Shown: positions 16,862 through 25,107 of the stretch, in pieces
Position numbering within the stretch: the stretch's first letter is position 1
Layout of the letters: every line of letters starts with the position of its first letter
Assembly (NCBI GenBank): GCA_003298465.1
Contig: QNGA01000010.1
Coordinates: 62,001 to 126,000, forward strand
Direction: 5' to 3'
Origin: a halophilic archaeon
Lineage (GTDB): Archaea > Halobacteriota > Halobacteria > Halobacteriales > Haladaptataceae
Length of the DNA stretch: 64,000 nt
Notes under the pieces: generated by a model
What the model was told of the DNA's origin: nothing
What the model saw: the letters and a program-made list of their open reading frames with translations, nothing else
The model's database searches: none
Made by a program: the position numbers and the translations under genes

Positions 16862-17559
16862 TAAAATAGATACCGGCTCTCTATCCGCGCGGCGGTGTCT
16901 CCCAGCTCTTCCGCGGCCTCGTTGTACGGGAGAATCGTCGTGGTCGAGCCGTCGAGTTCGAGGTTCTCGGAGAAGATGGACTGCATGACGTCGGTCCCCT
17001 CGAGGAGGTCTTTCCAGTGTGCGTACGGACCGGTGAGACCGAACCCGGGATCGCGCGCCGAGGGATCTTCGAGGACGTCCGTCTCTCGGCATCTGCCGTC
17101 GTACAGGTCGACGTACGCGTAGATGGTGTCGTCGTGGACGTACCGCTCGAACTGGTCGAGCAGGTCGTCGAGGTCCGGGGGGTACTCCTCCCTGAGAGCG
17201 GGGAAGGTCGTCGCCGGCGTCTCCTCGAGCGGTGTCGAGAGCAGCGCCCCGGCGAGTCGTTCACGCTCGGTGCCCTCGCGTTCGGCCATCCGATCTTCGA
17301 GCGCCGCTGGCGCGCCGGCGAGCAGTTCCTCGACGCGGTCGTCGGAGAGCGATTCGACGTTCTCGCGGAGCGGGTCCGAGAGGTCGTCGGGAAGGTCCCC
17401 GACGGTCGTCTCCCCCACCGGAACGTCGGTGATCTCGAACAGGAAATCGCCGTCGAAGTCGACGCCCCATCCTTCGCTCCCGGTACGGTACGCCTCGTTG
17501 GCGTTCAGCGCACGTCGGTACGCCGCGAGCCATTCGCTGGACGGAAACCACTCGGTCAT
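16861..17559 (-). CDS. SCP2-like carrier protein, first gene of diiron oxidase operon
   Basis: A 232-residue acidic soluble protein. It shares with the 7142-7681 protein the blocks W-x3-Y, SEGWGV-x-F-x-GDF-x-FEIT and a C-terminal HWKDLL ... LELDG ... ILPYNEA. An extra helical insert of about 60 residues (roughly 70-130, LSDPLRENVESLSDDRV to FPALREEYPPDL) separates the two halves. Its stop overlaps the oxidase start (TAATG). The likely role is to bind and present a hydrophobic substrate to the oxidase; this is inferred from fold resemblance and coupling. A TATA-like GCATATCAACG lies near 17612-17622 on this strand. Confidence 0.65.
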   Translation of the reverse strand: MTEWFPSSEWLAAYRRALNANEAYRTGSEGWGVDFDGDFLFEITDVPVGETTVGDLPDDLSDPLRENVESLSDDRVEELLAGAPAALEDRMAEREGTERERLAGALLSTPLEETPATTFPALREEYPPDLDDLLDQFERYVHDDTIYAYVDLYDGRCRETDVLEDPSARDPGFGLTGPYAHWKDLLEGTDVMQSIFSENLELDGSTTTILPYNEAAEELGDTAARIESRYLF

Positions 17560-17736
17560 GGACGCACGTGAACGTTCGACGGGGAAAGCGGTTTGCGCTC
17601 GGATGCGCGGTCGTTGATATGCCGAACGGTCAGGAGCCGCCGGCGGTGCGCGAGCACCCGCCCGATTCCGCAGACCGACTTCGACGGTAGCCGTCTAGTC
17701 GGGCAGGTCGTCGAACGCACGCTGGGACGTGGACCG

Positions 17737-18945
17737 TCACTTGTAGGCGCTCATCCCGGTCAGTTCCTTGCCGACGATGAGCTTCTGTATCTCGGTCGTT
17801 CCGTCGGGGATGGTCATGACGCGCGCGTCGCGGTAGTAGCGCTCGAGTCGGTTCTCGGTCTTGAGCCCCTCTCCCCCGAAGATCTGGATGGCGTCGTCGG
17901 TCACCTCCTTGCTGGTCTCGCTGGTGTAGCCCTTCGCGAGCGAGGAGAACAGTCGCGCGTCGGTGTCGCCCTGTTCGAGCAGTTCGGCCGCCCGACGCGA
18001 GAGCTGTCTCGACGTCTCGAGTCCGGCCCGCATGTCGTAGAGCTTCTCCTGGACGAGTTGGTGTTGCGCGATCGGTTTGCCGAACGTCTCGCGGTCGGCC
18101 GCGTACGCGACCGCCTCGTCGAACGCGGCCTGCATGATACCCACCGCCATGAACGACATTCCGGTCCGCATGAACGAGAACGTGGCGTTCAGGGGCTTCT
18201 GGTCGAAGAACAACTGCGTAACGCTCTCCGGAAACGGAACGATCTCGTTCATGTCCCTCCCCGCCATGACAGCGTTGCTAAACATGTTCGACAGACGGTT
18301 GTCCGCCGGCACGCGCACGTCGTCGAAGGTTATCTTCGCGTTCGAGACGCCCTTCCAGCCGAGTTTGTCGATCTCCTCGGTCTCGAACGTAGCGTGCTCG
18401 CGGTCGACCAGGAACATGTCCTGTGCCTCGGCCGACTCGTCGTGAGCGACGACCAGACACACGTCCGCGTAGTGGGCGTTCCCCACCCAGGTCTTCTGAC
18501 CGTTGATCACGAACTCGTCGCCGTCTTTGCGTGCGGTCGTTCGCGGACGGGCGGTGTCGCTCCCCCCGCTCGGTTCGGTCACCGCCAGACTACCGAGGCA
18601 CTCCCCGGCCTCGAGCTTCGGCATCATCGCCTCGCGGGTCCGCTCGGAGGCGAACCGGACGAACAGCGTCGGGAACGACATCAACAGTCCGACGTTCAGG
18701 CTGGGCCAGACGCGGCTGATCTCCTCGGACGCGATTGCGAACCGCCACACGTCGCCGAAGAACGTCGGCGCAGTCTCGGAGTCGAACCCGATGCCGAGTT
18801 CCCGAAGGTCCGCGACGAACTCCATCAGGGTGGAGCGATCCATCGGTCCGTTCCGGTCGAGTTCGTCGACCACCGGGTCGACGTTCTCCTGCAGGTAGCG
18901 ACGGAGTTCGTCCCGGAATGCCGCCTGGTCGTCAGTTAGGTCCAT
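17737..18945 (-). CDS. Acyl-CoA dehydrogenase family flavoprotein (variant catalytic site)
   Basis: A 402-residue FAD enzyme of the acyl-CoA dehydrogenase family, introducing a trans-2 double bond in acyl-CoA. Signatures are LAVTEPSGGSD and WVGNAHYAD, the RETFGKPIAQHQ FAD-binding block and IQIFGGEGL near the end. Where the catalytic Glu usually stands (Y-E-G-T) it reads P-D-G-T in TIPDGTTEIQK, so the base is Asp or lies elsewhere. I chose ATG 18945; an upstream in-frame extension is Pro/Arg-rich and not homologous. It is divergent from a second acyl-CoA dehydrogenase and upstream, in the same direction, of the SCP2/R2lox operon. Confidence 0.9.
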   Translation of the reverse strand: MDLTDDQAAFRDELRRYLQENVDPVVDELDRNGPMDRSTLMEFVADLRELGIGFDSETAPTFFGDVWRFAIASEEISRVWPSLNVGLLMSFPTLFVRFASERTREAMMPKLEAGECLGSLAVTEPSGGSDTARPRTTARKDGDEFVINGQKTWVGNAHYADVCLVVAHDESAEAQDMFLVDREHATFETEEIDKLGWKGVSNAKITFDDVRVPADNRLSNMFSNAVMAGRDMNEIVPFPESVTQLFFDQKPLNATFSFMRTGMSFMAVGIMQAAFDEAVAYAADRETFGKPIAQHQLVQEKLYDMRAGLETSRQLSRRAAELLEQGDTDARLFSSLAKGYTSETSKEVTDDAIQIFGGEGLKTENRLERYYRDARVMTIPDGTTEIQKLIVGKELTGMSAYK

Positions 18946-19301
18946 CGTACGCCAGTGCTTTCGCGGGGTCGAGTATGGCCTTACCTCGCCGGATGAACGG
19001 CGATTTAAGTGCCGTCCTCCCCCGGTCGACGTGCACGTTCCGTGGTACGGACGGGTCGGACGACGCCCGGGACGGAGTGGTCTCATTCGAGAGAGAACCA
19101 CCGACAGGTCCGCGACCTCACTCGCGGGTAGCCGACCGCCTCGTCTCGACGACGTCTATCTGTATCGACCCCACCTCGGGTGTCTTAATGGCCCTCGGAT
19201 GACCGGAGGTAGAGATAGGGCGCTGTCCGTTGGAATCGGTCGTATGGCGACGCAGACGCGTCCAGAACGATTGCACCGGACCGACGGTCGAGGCCGGTAC
19301 G
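18946..19301. promoter_or_regulatory. Divergent promoter region of two acyl-CoA dehydrogenases
   Basis: A 356-bp spacer. For the minus gene the reverse strand shows CACTTAAATCG near 19002-19012; for the plus gene GTCTTAATGG occurs near 19180-19189. Both are plausible TATA boxes. Shared control of the two dehydrogenases would fit a common catabolic pathway. Confidence 0.45.
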
Positions 19302-20465
19302 ATGACTGAGGTGGACCCCCTCACCGAGGACATCGTTCCCGAACACGCACGCGAAGCCAAACGGCGAGCCCGTGCGTTCGCGAACGAACACGTCGCTCCG
19401 AACGCCGAAGAGTACTACCGAACTGGAGAGTACCCGTGGGACATCGTCGAAGCGGCCCGAGAGCAGGATCTCATCGGGGCGAACGTCGGCGAAGAGTACG
19501 GAGGCGAGGGACTCGACATCTACGAACTGCTGGCGGTCGGCGAGGAGCTGTTCCGCGCAGACGCGGGCATCGGACTCACGCTCAGTCTCGCCGCCTTCGG
19601 GACGGACATCCTCGAAAAGTACGGCGCGGAGTGGCAGAAGGAGGAGTTCCTCCGGCCGATTCCCGAAGGGAACGTGCTTTCCGGCCTCGCCGTCTCCGAA
19701 CCCGTATCGGGAAGCGACCTCGTCGGGATGGAGACGACCGCCGAGAGAGACGGCGACGAGTGGGTCATCGACGGCGAGAAGTACTGGATCGGAAACGGCG
19801 TCGAGGCGGACTGGGTGACGCTGTACGCGAAGACCGGCGACGACGAGGAGAATCGGTACGGTAACTACTCGCTGTTCGTCGTCCCGACCGACGCTCCGGG
19901 GTACGAGGCCGAACACGTTCCGGAGAAGATGGCGATGCGTGCGTCCAAGCAGGCAGACGTGACGCTCGACGACTGCCGCATCCCCGAAGAGTACCTCATC
20001 GGAGCGGAAGGAGCGGGGTTCTACATGCTCGCCGACTTCTTCAACAAGGGACGGATCGTCGTCGGAGGGCACGGCCTCGGTCTGGCGTCGGCCGCCATCG
20101 AAGAGGCGTGGACCTTCGTCCAGGACCGCGAGGCCTTCGACCGAACGATCAGCGACTTCCAGGCGGTCCAACACGACCTCGCCGACATGCGCATCGAGTA
20201 CGAGTCGGCACGCGCGCTCAACTGGCGCGCCGCCGAGAAGGTGGCGAACGACGAGAACAGCGGACTGTGGGCCGCGCTCGCGAAGACGAAATCGACCGAG
20301 GTCGCGACGACGTGCGCGAAGCGAGGGATGCAACTCCACGGCGGCCGCTCGATTTTCACGGACCGCCGTATTGCCAGAGTCTTCCGCGACGCGCGAATTC
20401 CCGTCATCTACGAAGGGGCGAACGAGGTCCAGCGGAACCTCGTTTACGGTCAGTCTGGGTTCTGA
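19302..20465 (+). CDS. Acyl-CoA dehydrogenase
   Basis: A 387-residue acyl-CoA dehydrogenase. LAVSEPVSGSDLVGM and WIGNGVEADW match the two family signatures; FDRTISDFQAVQHDLADM binds FAD; MQLHGGRS precedes IPVIYEGANEVQRN, in which the catalytic Glu is kept, unlike in its divergent neighbour. It reduces electron-transfer flavoprotein while oxidising an acyl-CoA. I chose ATG 19302 since the preceding 24 codons (VVWRRRRVQN) are not family-like. The second dehydrogenase in the locus may act on a different chain length or a branched or cyclic acyl group. Confidence 0.93.
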   Translation: MTEVDPLTEDIVPEHAREAKRRARAFANEHVAPNAEEYYRTGEYPWDIVEAAREQDLIGANVGEEYGGEGLDIYELLAVGEELFRADAGIGLTLSLAAFGTDILEKYGAEWQKEEFLRPIPEGNVLSGLAVSEPVSGSDLVGMETTAERDGDEWVIDGEKYWIGNGVEADWVTLYAKTGDDEENRYGNYSLFVVPTDAPGYEAEHVPEKMAMRASKQADVTLDDCRIPEEYLIGAEGAGFYMLADFFNKGRIVVGGHGLGLASAAIEEAWTFVQDREAFDRTISDFQAVQHDLADMRIEYESARALNWRAAEKVANDENSGLWAALAKTKSTEVATTCAKRGMQLHGGRSIFTDRRIARVFRDARIPVIYEGANEVQRNLVYGQSGF

Positions 20466-20692
20466 CTCGTTTCCGTCCGAGACCGGCAGAGGAGTTGCGT
20501 ACGACGGGGAGAACGGTTTTGCAGATGTGGTCGGACACGGCGTAGTAGATTCGCACGCCTATCTACCAGTCTGCACGCGGTACACCGCGTCCGAAGGGAC
20601 GACCTCGACAGCGCCGTGCCGCCCAATAAACGGCCTTCTATACGCCGAGAAACGACCTTGTACTCGTTCTTCCATTATCCACGTGAACACCC

Positions 20693-21469
20693 ATGGATTT
20701 CGGACTGGACGACAAGACCGCTCTGGTGACTGGCGGCGGCGGTCGAATCGGAAGCGTCGACTGTGAAGTGCTCGCCGAGGAGGGAGCCGAGATAGTCGTT
20801 CTCGACGTGGACTTCGACGCGGCGCAGAACACCGCCGACGAAGTCGAAGCGGCGGGCGGCACGGCGCACGCGGTCGAGTGCGACCTCACCGACCGCACGA
20901 ACGTCGCGAACACGGTCGCTAGCGTGGAGGAGGAAACCGGCGGTGTCGACGTCCTCATCAACAACGCGGGCATGGTCGACGCTCGGTCGAAGTTCCAGGA
21001 CTTCGAGGACGACCTCTGGGATCGAGACGTTTCCGTGAACCTCGACGGGACGTACAACGTTACGAGGGAGGTGTTCCCGAACATGCTCGAACGGGAGTGG
21101 GGTCGCATCGTCAACATGTCGTCGATCGCCGGGTGGCAGGGTGGCTTCGGCCAGGCCTCGTATGCCGCCACGAAGGCGGCGTTGATCGGATTCGGGAAGA
21201 CGCTCGCACTCGAAGGAGCACAGAGCGGCGTCACCTGCAACGTCGTCGCGCCGAGCATCGTCGTCGGCGCGTTCGCCGACATGGACGTCGACCAGCTTGG
21301 GAAGATGGACGAGTACTTCGCGCGCATCGCCAAAGCGACGCCGATGCGTCGACTGGGGACCGAGGAGGACGTCGCCAATCTGGTCGCGTTCCTCTGCTCC
21401 GAGCAGGCGAACTACATAACGGGGCAGGTTATCGGCGTCACCGGAGGAGTCGACCTGTTCAGCTTCTGA
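20693..21469 (+). CDS. SDR-family oxidoreductase (3-oxoacyl reductase / hydroxyacyl dehydrogenase type)
   Basis: A 258-residue classical short-chain dehydrogenase. The cofactor loop TGGGGRIG is at residues 13-20, an acidic LDVDFD ends strand 2 (NAD preferred), NNAG is present, and the catalytic Ser lies in NMSSIAGW with Tyr and Lys in SYAATKAA (about 157 and 161). The C-terminus has the usual ITGQVIGVTGG block. In this setting it may oxidise 3-hydroxyacyl-CoA to 3-ketoacyl-CoA, giving the step between the dehydrogenases and the thiolase. TATA-like CTTCTATACGCC lies near 20635-20646. Confidence 0.9.
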   Translation: MDFGLDDKTALVTGGGGRIGSVDCEVLAEEGAEIVVLDVDFDAAQNTADEVEAAGGTAHAVECDLTDRTNVANTVASVEEETGGVDVLINNAGMVDARSKFQDFEDDLWDRDVSVNLDGTYNVTREVFPNMLEREWGRIVNMSSIAGWQGGFGQASYAATKAALIGFGKTLALEGAQSGVTCNVVAPSIVVGAFADMDVDQLGKMDEYFARIAKATPMRRLGTEEDVANLVAFLCSEQANYITGQVIGVTGGVDLFSF

Positions 21470-21578
21470 ACGGGGCTGGAGATAGTTCGCTGCTGGCGAG
21501 AGTCGTTCACCGTCTCCGGGCATTTCTCCTCCCCCGTCGGGAAGGACGCCGTCACGGGGGTTCTCGTCTCTCCGCGGC

Positions 21579-22145
21579 TCAACTCGGAACGTTCGACGAG
21601 AGCGTGTTCATTATCGGTGCCAGACGCGTGCCTTTCTGGACGGGGCCGTCCATCTCGTACCGCTGTTGCATGAACCCCTGAATCGGGTCGACGTTGCCGG
21701 TGACGAGACCGACGAGGACGTCCGCCGGACCGCTTATCTCGAGCGTCGGGTCGTCCACGTGGCCCGCCCCGCCGGCGACCGTCTCCGTCTCCTCGTCCAC
21801 TTCGAGGTGCCCTTTCATCGGACAGTCGTTGGCCGTGAAATTGACCGTGATGTCGTCGTCGATCTCCTCTTTCACCTCCGGGGTTCTCTCGACGAGCACG
21901 TTCATTCCGGTCCAGAGCAACGTCTGGAACTGGTCGGCGGTGTCCGGATTGGCGGAGACGAACGCGGCGACGTCCATTCCCTCCATTCTGTTCACCATTC
22001 GTCCGAACACGGCCGGGTGCTCTCGTGCTAGCTCCTCGGTCTGTCCCTCGATGTCGTCGAGCAGCGACGGAAGTTCGTCTTCGAGCTCTTCGTCCGATTT
22101 ATCGATCGATGCTTCGATCCGTCGAACCGGTTCGCCATCGGTCAT
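21579..22145 (-). CDS. SCP2 sterol-carrier domain protein
   Basis: A 188-residue soluble acidic protein. After a 110-residue helical part (GQTEELAREHPAVFGRMVNR) comes an SCP2-like half: DITVNFTANDCPMKGHLEV, then PTLEISGPADVLVGLVTGNVDPIQGFMQQRYEMDG. The G-x-D-P-x-x-(G/A) step followed by a closing beta strand and helix is typical of SCP2 domains, which bind sterols, fatty acids or acyl-CoAs. It is not an obvious close paralogue of the two other SCP2-like proteins here. It is convergent to the SDR gene. Confidence 0.7.
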   Translation of the reverse strand: MTDGEPVRRIEASIDKSDEELEDELPSLLDDIEGQTEELAREHPAVFGRMVNRMEGMDVAAFVSANPDTADQFQTLLWTGMNVLVERTPEVKEEIDDDITVNFTANDCPMKGHLEVDEETETVAGGAGHVDDPTLEISGPADVLVGLVTGNVDPIQGFMQQRYEMDGPVQKGTRLAPIMNTLSSNVPS

Positions 22146-22544
22146 CGTAGATCACTCCTGGATTGTTGCCACGGGATTCGCAATCCCATTCGACACCCGT
22201 ACTTTCGGAGGAACGGAGTATGAGTCTACTCCGCCGGATACGAGGGGATTTAACAAATCCTTCGGTGACGATACCCCAGCGACGGACGCCGTCGAATCGT
22301 GCGGACGTTTCGACCGCTCGACCGACGGTTCAGCGTCGACGGGTGGATTGCTGCGTACGCGATTGTCGCCGGGAGAACGGTCGAACCGACGCCGAACGCT
22401 GTCGGGCGTTCGGTCGAGCCAGTTCCTCTGGCCCGATTCGGCAACTGTTCGAGGGAGACGGGGCGATCAAGTGCCGTGCTCGTGTTTGCCTTCGGACTCC
22501 CACCTCTCACGGTACACCGTACGCCGTCCACTCACAGTTCGGTG

Positions 22545-22751
22545 ACACGGTGAACGACGAGTTCGGGACGCGTGGAGTGGGTCGTCGCCGACGTGGACGA
22601 ACTGATCTGCGAGGTGGTGTTCGGATTCCACCGTGACGATGTACTCCCGGGCCTGAAGTGTCGCGAGGTAGTTGTGGACGGTGCTAGAGAGGATGTCCAC
22701 TCGGTCCGCCACCTCGGAGACGCCGCTCCGTTCAAATACTACGTACGCTCG
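22545..22751 (-). pseudogene. Remnant of an IclR-type regulator (HTH part)
   Basis: The minus-strand frame, open from just after a TGA at 22752-22754, reads FERSGVSEVADRVDILS followed by STVHNYLATLQAREYIV and then HLADQFVHVGD. This follows the IclR winged helix (GVSELAD...STVHNYL-x-TLE-x-EGYV) and the start of its ligand domain. The frame then leaves IclR-like sequence, while a neighbouring frame holds RPELVVHRVTEL, which looks like the continuation after a frameshift. No intact start or C-terminal domain exists, so it is a decayed gene. Confidence 0.5.
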
Positions 22752-23201
22752 TCAGCATGTCGCGCTATCTGCATAGAGAAGACGATCAGCCGAACGACGG
22801 TAGTCTCTCCTGAATAGGGAGAGTACTAGTCTTCAGTTGTAGTCTGTGAGTGGCCGCTTTGCTTGAAATCTTAGCTCGAGTCGAGTTCGGTTGGCTCTGA
22901 TTCCGTTATGAGGACTAGGTTACTGCCCGTACGATTCGAACGGGACGACGACGAACGATCGGGGAAACGACATTCTTACGAAAGTCCCGGAGACGTGAAC
23001 ACGACCTCGCAAGTTGCGGCCATGGAATTGGCGGAGCGAACCCCGACGGAGGAATCATCTCGCGTTTATAGCCGAGAAGTATCAATACATTAATACCTGT
23101 ATTATGGTCAATACCTGCCTATCTCCCGGCGAACAACGTAACGAACGATACCACCGTTTTCGGACTGCAAACTCGTCGTCGAGAGCTAAACGATGGCGGC
23201 T

Positions 23202-23208
23202 CTTTATA
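23202..23208 (+). promoter_or_regulatory. TATA box for Tat-secreted protein gene
   Basis: CTTTATA is centred 31 bp upstream of the ATG at 23237, so the transcript should be leaderless or nearly so. Confidence 0.6.
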
Positions 23209-23236
23209 CAATCGTCAGCCGAACCGGGTTGGCGCG

Positions 23237-23728
23237 ATGGAAGAAAACAAGACACACGACGACGGCATCGAGACGGAAGATAGCGCCGGAAGCGAAACGA
23301 CGGAAGAGTCGCGCCGCTCGTTCATGAAGAAGGGGGCGCTCGCTTCGGGGGCGACCGCACTTGGCCTCTCGAGCATGGACAGCGCAGCGGCGCAGGACGG
23401 CCAGGCCCAAGTCCTGGTGTACACGTACGACTACTATCCGAACGTGGTCTTCGACGTCACCCAGCAACTGCAGGCGTCGACCACCGTCAACGTCCTCCGG
23501 CGTCCCAGCGGCAGGACGGTGCCGGAGATCAGCCAGCCCGACGACTACAACGGCTACGTCATCAACTACCGCCTCGGCGGGGGTGGAGAGCAGTCGGCCG
23601 GCATCACGACGCTGCTGTTCAGCCGAGACGCGCTGCAGACGAACGCACGCTACCGACTCTCCGGTAGCGCCCAGGTGTTCAGTTCGGACCTGAACCTGCT
23701 CTCGACGACCGCTCGTCAAACGGGCTAA
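23237..23728 (+). CDS. Tat-exported small beta-rich protein of unknown function
   Basis: A 163-residue protein. Twin arginines in ESRRSFMKKGALASG followed by a weakly hydrophobic stretch and an A-A-A context (about 52-54) form a Tat signal. The mature part (about 110 residues) is beta-like with many Gln, Ser and aromatic residues (VLVYTYDYYPNVVF) and has no cysteine. No family is recognised. It is probably released or surface attached; no lipobox is seen. It is transcribed alone. Confidence 0.75.
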   Translation: MEENKTHDDGIETEDSAGSETTEESRRSFMKKGALASGATALGLSSMDSAAAQDGQAQVLVYTYDYYPNVVFDVTQQLQASTTVNVLRRPSGRTVPEISQPDDYNGYVINYRLGGGGEQSAGITTLLFSRDALQTNARYRLSGSAQVFSSDLNLLSTTARQTG

Positions 23729-24080
23729 GACACTGGCGCCGCTCGAAACCAGCGACCACTCCCTCCACACGCCAGTATCCCCGATTAGTTGACCGGTGGC
23801 TTGTCCGTACTACGTCTATCGCCACGCACACTACGGGTGTCGAAGACGCCACCACCGACGGCGCCCTCGGCGACTGCTGGCGAACTCCCCTCTCGCTTTC
23901 TATCCCGTCACCGGTCGCTGACGCACGGGCCGGCCGGTAGCGCTCGCACAGCGCATCGACGAGACGACTACCGGAGTGGTAACCGCGACGTACTGATGCG
24001 TAGACGATAGTTAGTGGGACTTTCTATCGAACCTTCGCGGCTACTTTTGGCACATAATCATATCTGCAGCGATTGCGCCT
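23729..24080. other. Intergenic region
   Basis: A 352-bp gap after the Tat protein gene. No gene, RNA or clear repeat was seen. The sequence ACTTTTGGCACATAATCATATC near 24043-24064 is AT-rich and may carry the promoter of the next small membrane protein. Confidence 0.35.
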
Positions 24081-24395
24081 TTGGCCGTGGCCTCGGAACA
24101 GCGGTCTCCACTCGACGGGTTCGCAGGCGTCGTCGTCACCTCGCTCGGGCTCTTCTGTACCGCCATCGGGGTGCTCTTGCTCCCCGAATCTGGCCTCACC
24201 GGACTCTGGATCACGGCCATCGGTGCGAACTTCCTTGCCTCGGTTCTCGTCGGAACGACGTGGGGACGACGGCGTCTCGGTCTCGGGCCCGGCGGTACCT
24301 CGGCGGCGCTGGGATTCGTGGTGATCGCAGTCGTCCTCATCGTTACGTTCGTCGTCGTCAACGTCGCGTCCGCGTCGATGGTTTCAAATCGATGA
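24081..24395 (+). CDS. Small membrane protein
   Basis: About 104 residues with three hydrophobic segments: FAGVVVTSLGLFCTAIGVLLL, GLWITAIGANFLASVLVG and ALGFVVIAVVLIVTFVVVNV. No ATG precedes the first segment in this frame, which is open from 24015. The start must be TTG 24081, GTG 24087 or a non-standard codon, so the N-terminus is uncertain. No family is recognised. The clear membrane pattern supports a real gene in spite of the start problem. Confidence 0.55.
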   Translation: MAVASEQRSPLDGFAGVVVTSLGLFCTAIGVLLLPESGLTGLWITAIGANFLASVLVGTTWGRRRLGLGPGGTSAALGFVVIAVVLIVTFVVVNVASASMVSNR

Positions 24396-24536
24396 CGCTC
24401 CCGAACGTCGGCTCCCATGCCCGTGATGCGAGTGACGATGGCGCCCCAGGTACCGCAGCCGTGGCAAAACTACCGACGAGGAGTTGCCACCGACGCGTTT
24501 GCGTTCGCCGTCCCCGGTAGCGACTCCCGTCGTCAC

Positions 24537-24965
24537 TTACTGCTCTAGCGTCGCGTCTAGCGTGATGTCAGGTCCGGCGAGCGCCTTCGAGACCGGACAG
24601 TTGTCCTTGGCGCGCTGGGCGAGGTCGTCGAAGGTGTCCTGATCGATTTCGGGGATGGCAGCTTCCAGCGTCAGCTCGATACGCGGAATCTCGAATCCGC
24701 CACCGTCGGCTCGTTCGAGATGCACGTCCGCCTGCGTGTCGAGGCGGTCGGGCGTGTGTCCTTCCTCGTCCAGGAACGCCGTCAGCTGCATCGAGAAGCA
24801 GCCGGAGTGCGCGGCTCCGATGATCTCTTCGGGATTCGTCCCCGGTTCGTCTTCGAAGCGAGTCGGGAACCGGAAGGTTCCCTCGATCTGCCCGCTCTCG
24901 GTTTCGAAGTCGCCGCTTCCGTCCTTTCCACCCTGCCAGTGAGTTTCGGCTTGTCTCGAGGTCAT
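24537..24965 (-). CDS. OsmC/Ohr-family peroxiredoxin
   Basis: A 142-residue OsmC-type thiol peroxidase that reduces organic hydroperoxides. The two redox cysteines lie in AAHSGCFSMQLTAFL (about 51) and KDNCPVSKAL (about 124), and the N-terminal beta hairpin TFRFPTRFEDEPGTNPEEIIGAAHS is the family hallmark. ATG 24965 gives the usual family length; upstream in-frame codons are not homologous. It is divergent from the J-domain ferredoxin. It may protect against lipid peroxides, fitting the lipid-oxidation neighbourhood only loosely. Confidence 0.9.
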   Translation of the reverse strand: MTSRQAETHWQGGKDGSGDFETESGQIEGTFRFPTRFEDEPGTNPEEIIGAAHSGCFSMQLTAFLDEEGHTPDRLDTQADVHLERADGGGFEIPRIELTLEAAIPEIDQDTFDDLAQRAKDNCPVSKALAGPDITLDATLEQ

Positions 24966-25107
24966 CTGCAAGCTCCAGTAGGGGCGGCGGGGGTATGGAA
25001 ATACTGGCCAGAAATCCGTCTCGCCGTCGGCGCTCGTCAGCAGTTCGTTTTCCGGTCCCCAGGATGCTGCCGTGCTGCTTATCCCGTCGATCTCACTAGA
25101 AGAGGTA

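Larger units (their letters stand above)
22146..23236. other. 1.1-kb region without intact genes
   Basis: Apart from the degenerate IclR-like fragment (22545-22751) I recognise no intact gene. A short palindrome, GGATTT-AAC-AAATCC, is at 22246-22260. An AT-rich stretch at 23065-23115 carries two direct copies of AATACCTG (about 23092 and 23110), 18 bp apart, 120 bp upstream of the next gene. They could be operator half-sites. Confidence 0.4.

Noticed and set aside
19910..19925. CGAACACGTTCC in the second acyl-CoA dehydrogenase gene
   Set aside because: It is mid-gene, one arm is imperfect and no start codon lies about 44 bp away, so it is not counted in the regulon.
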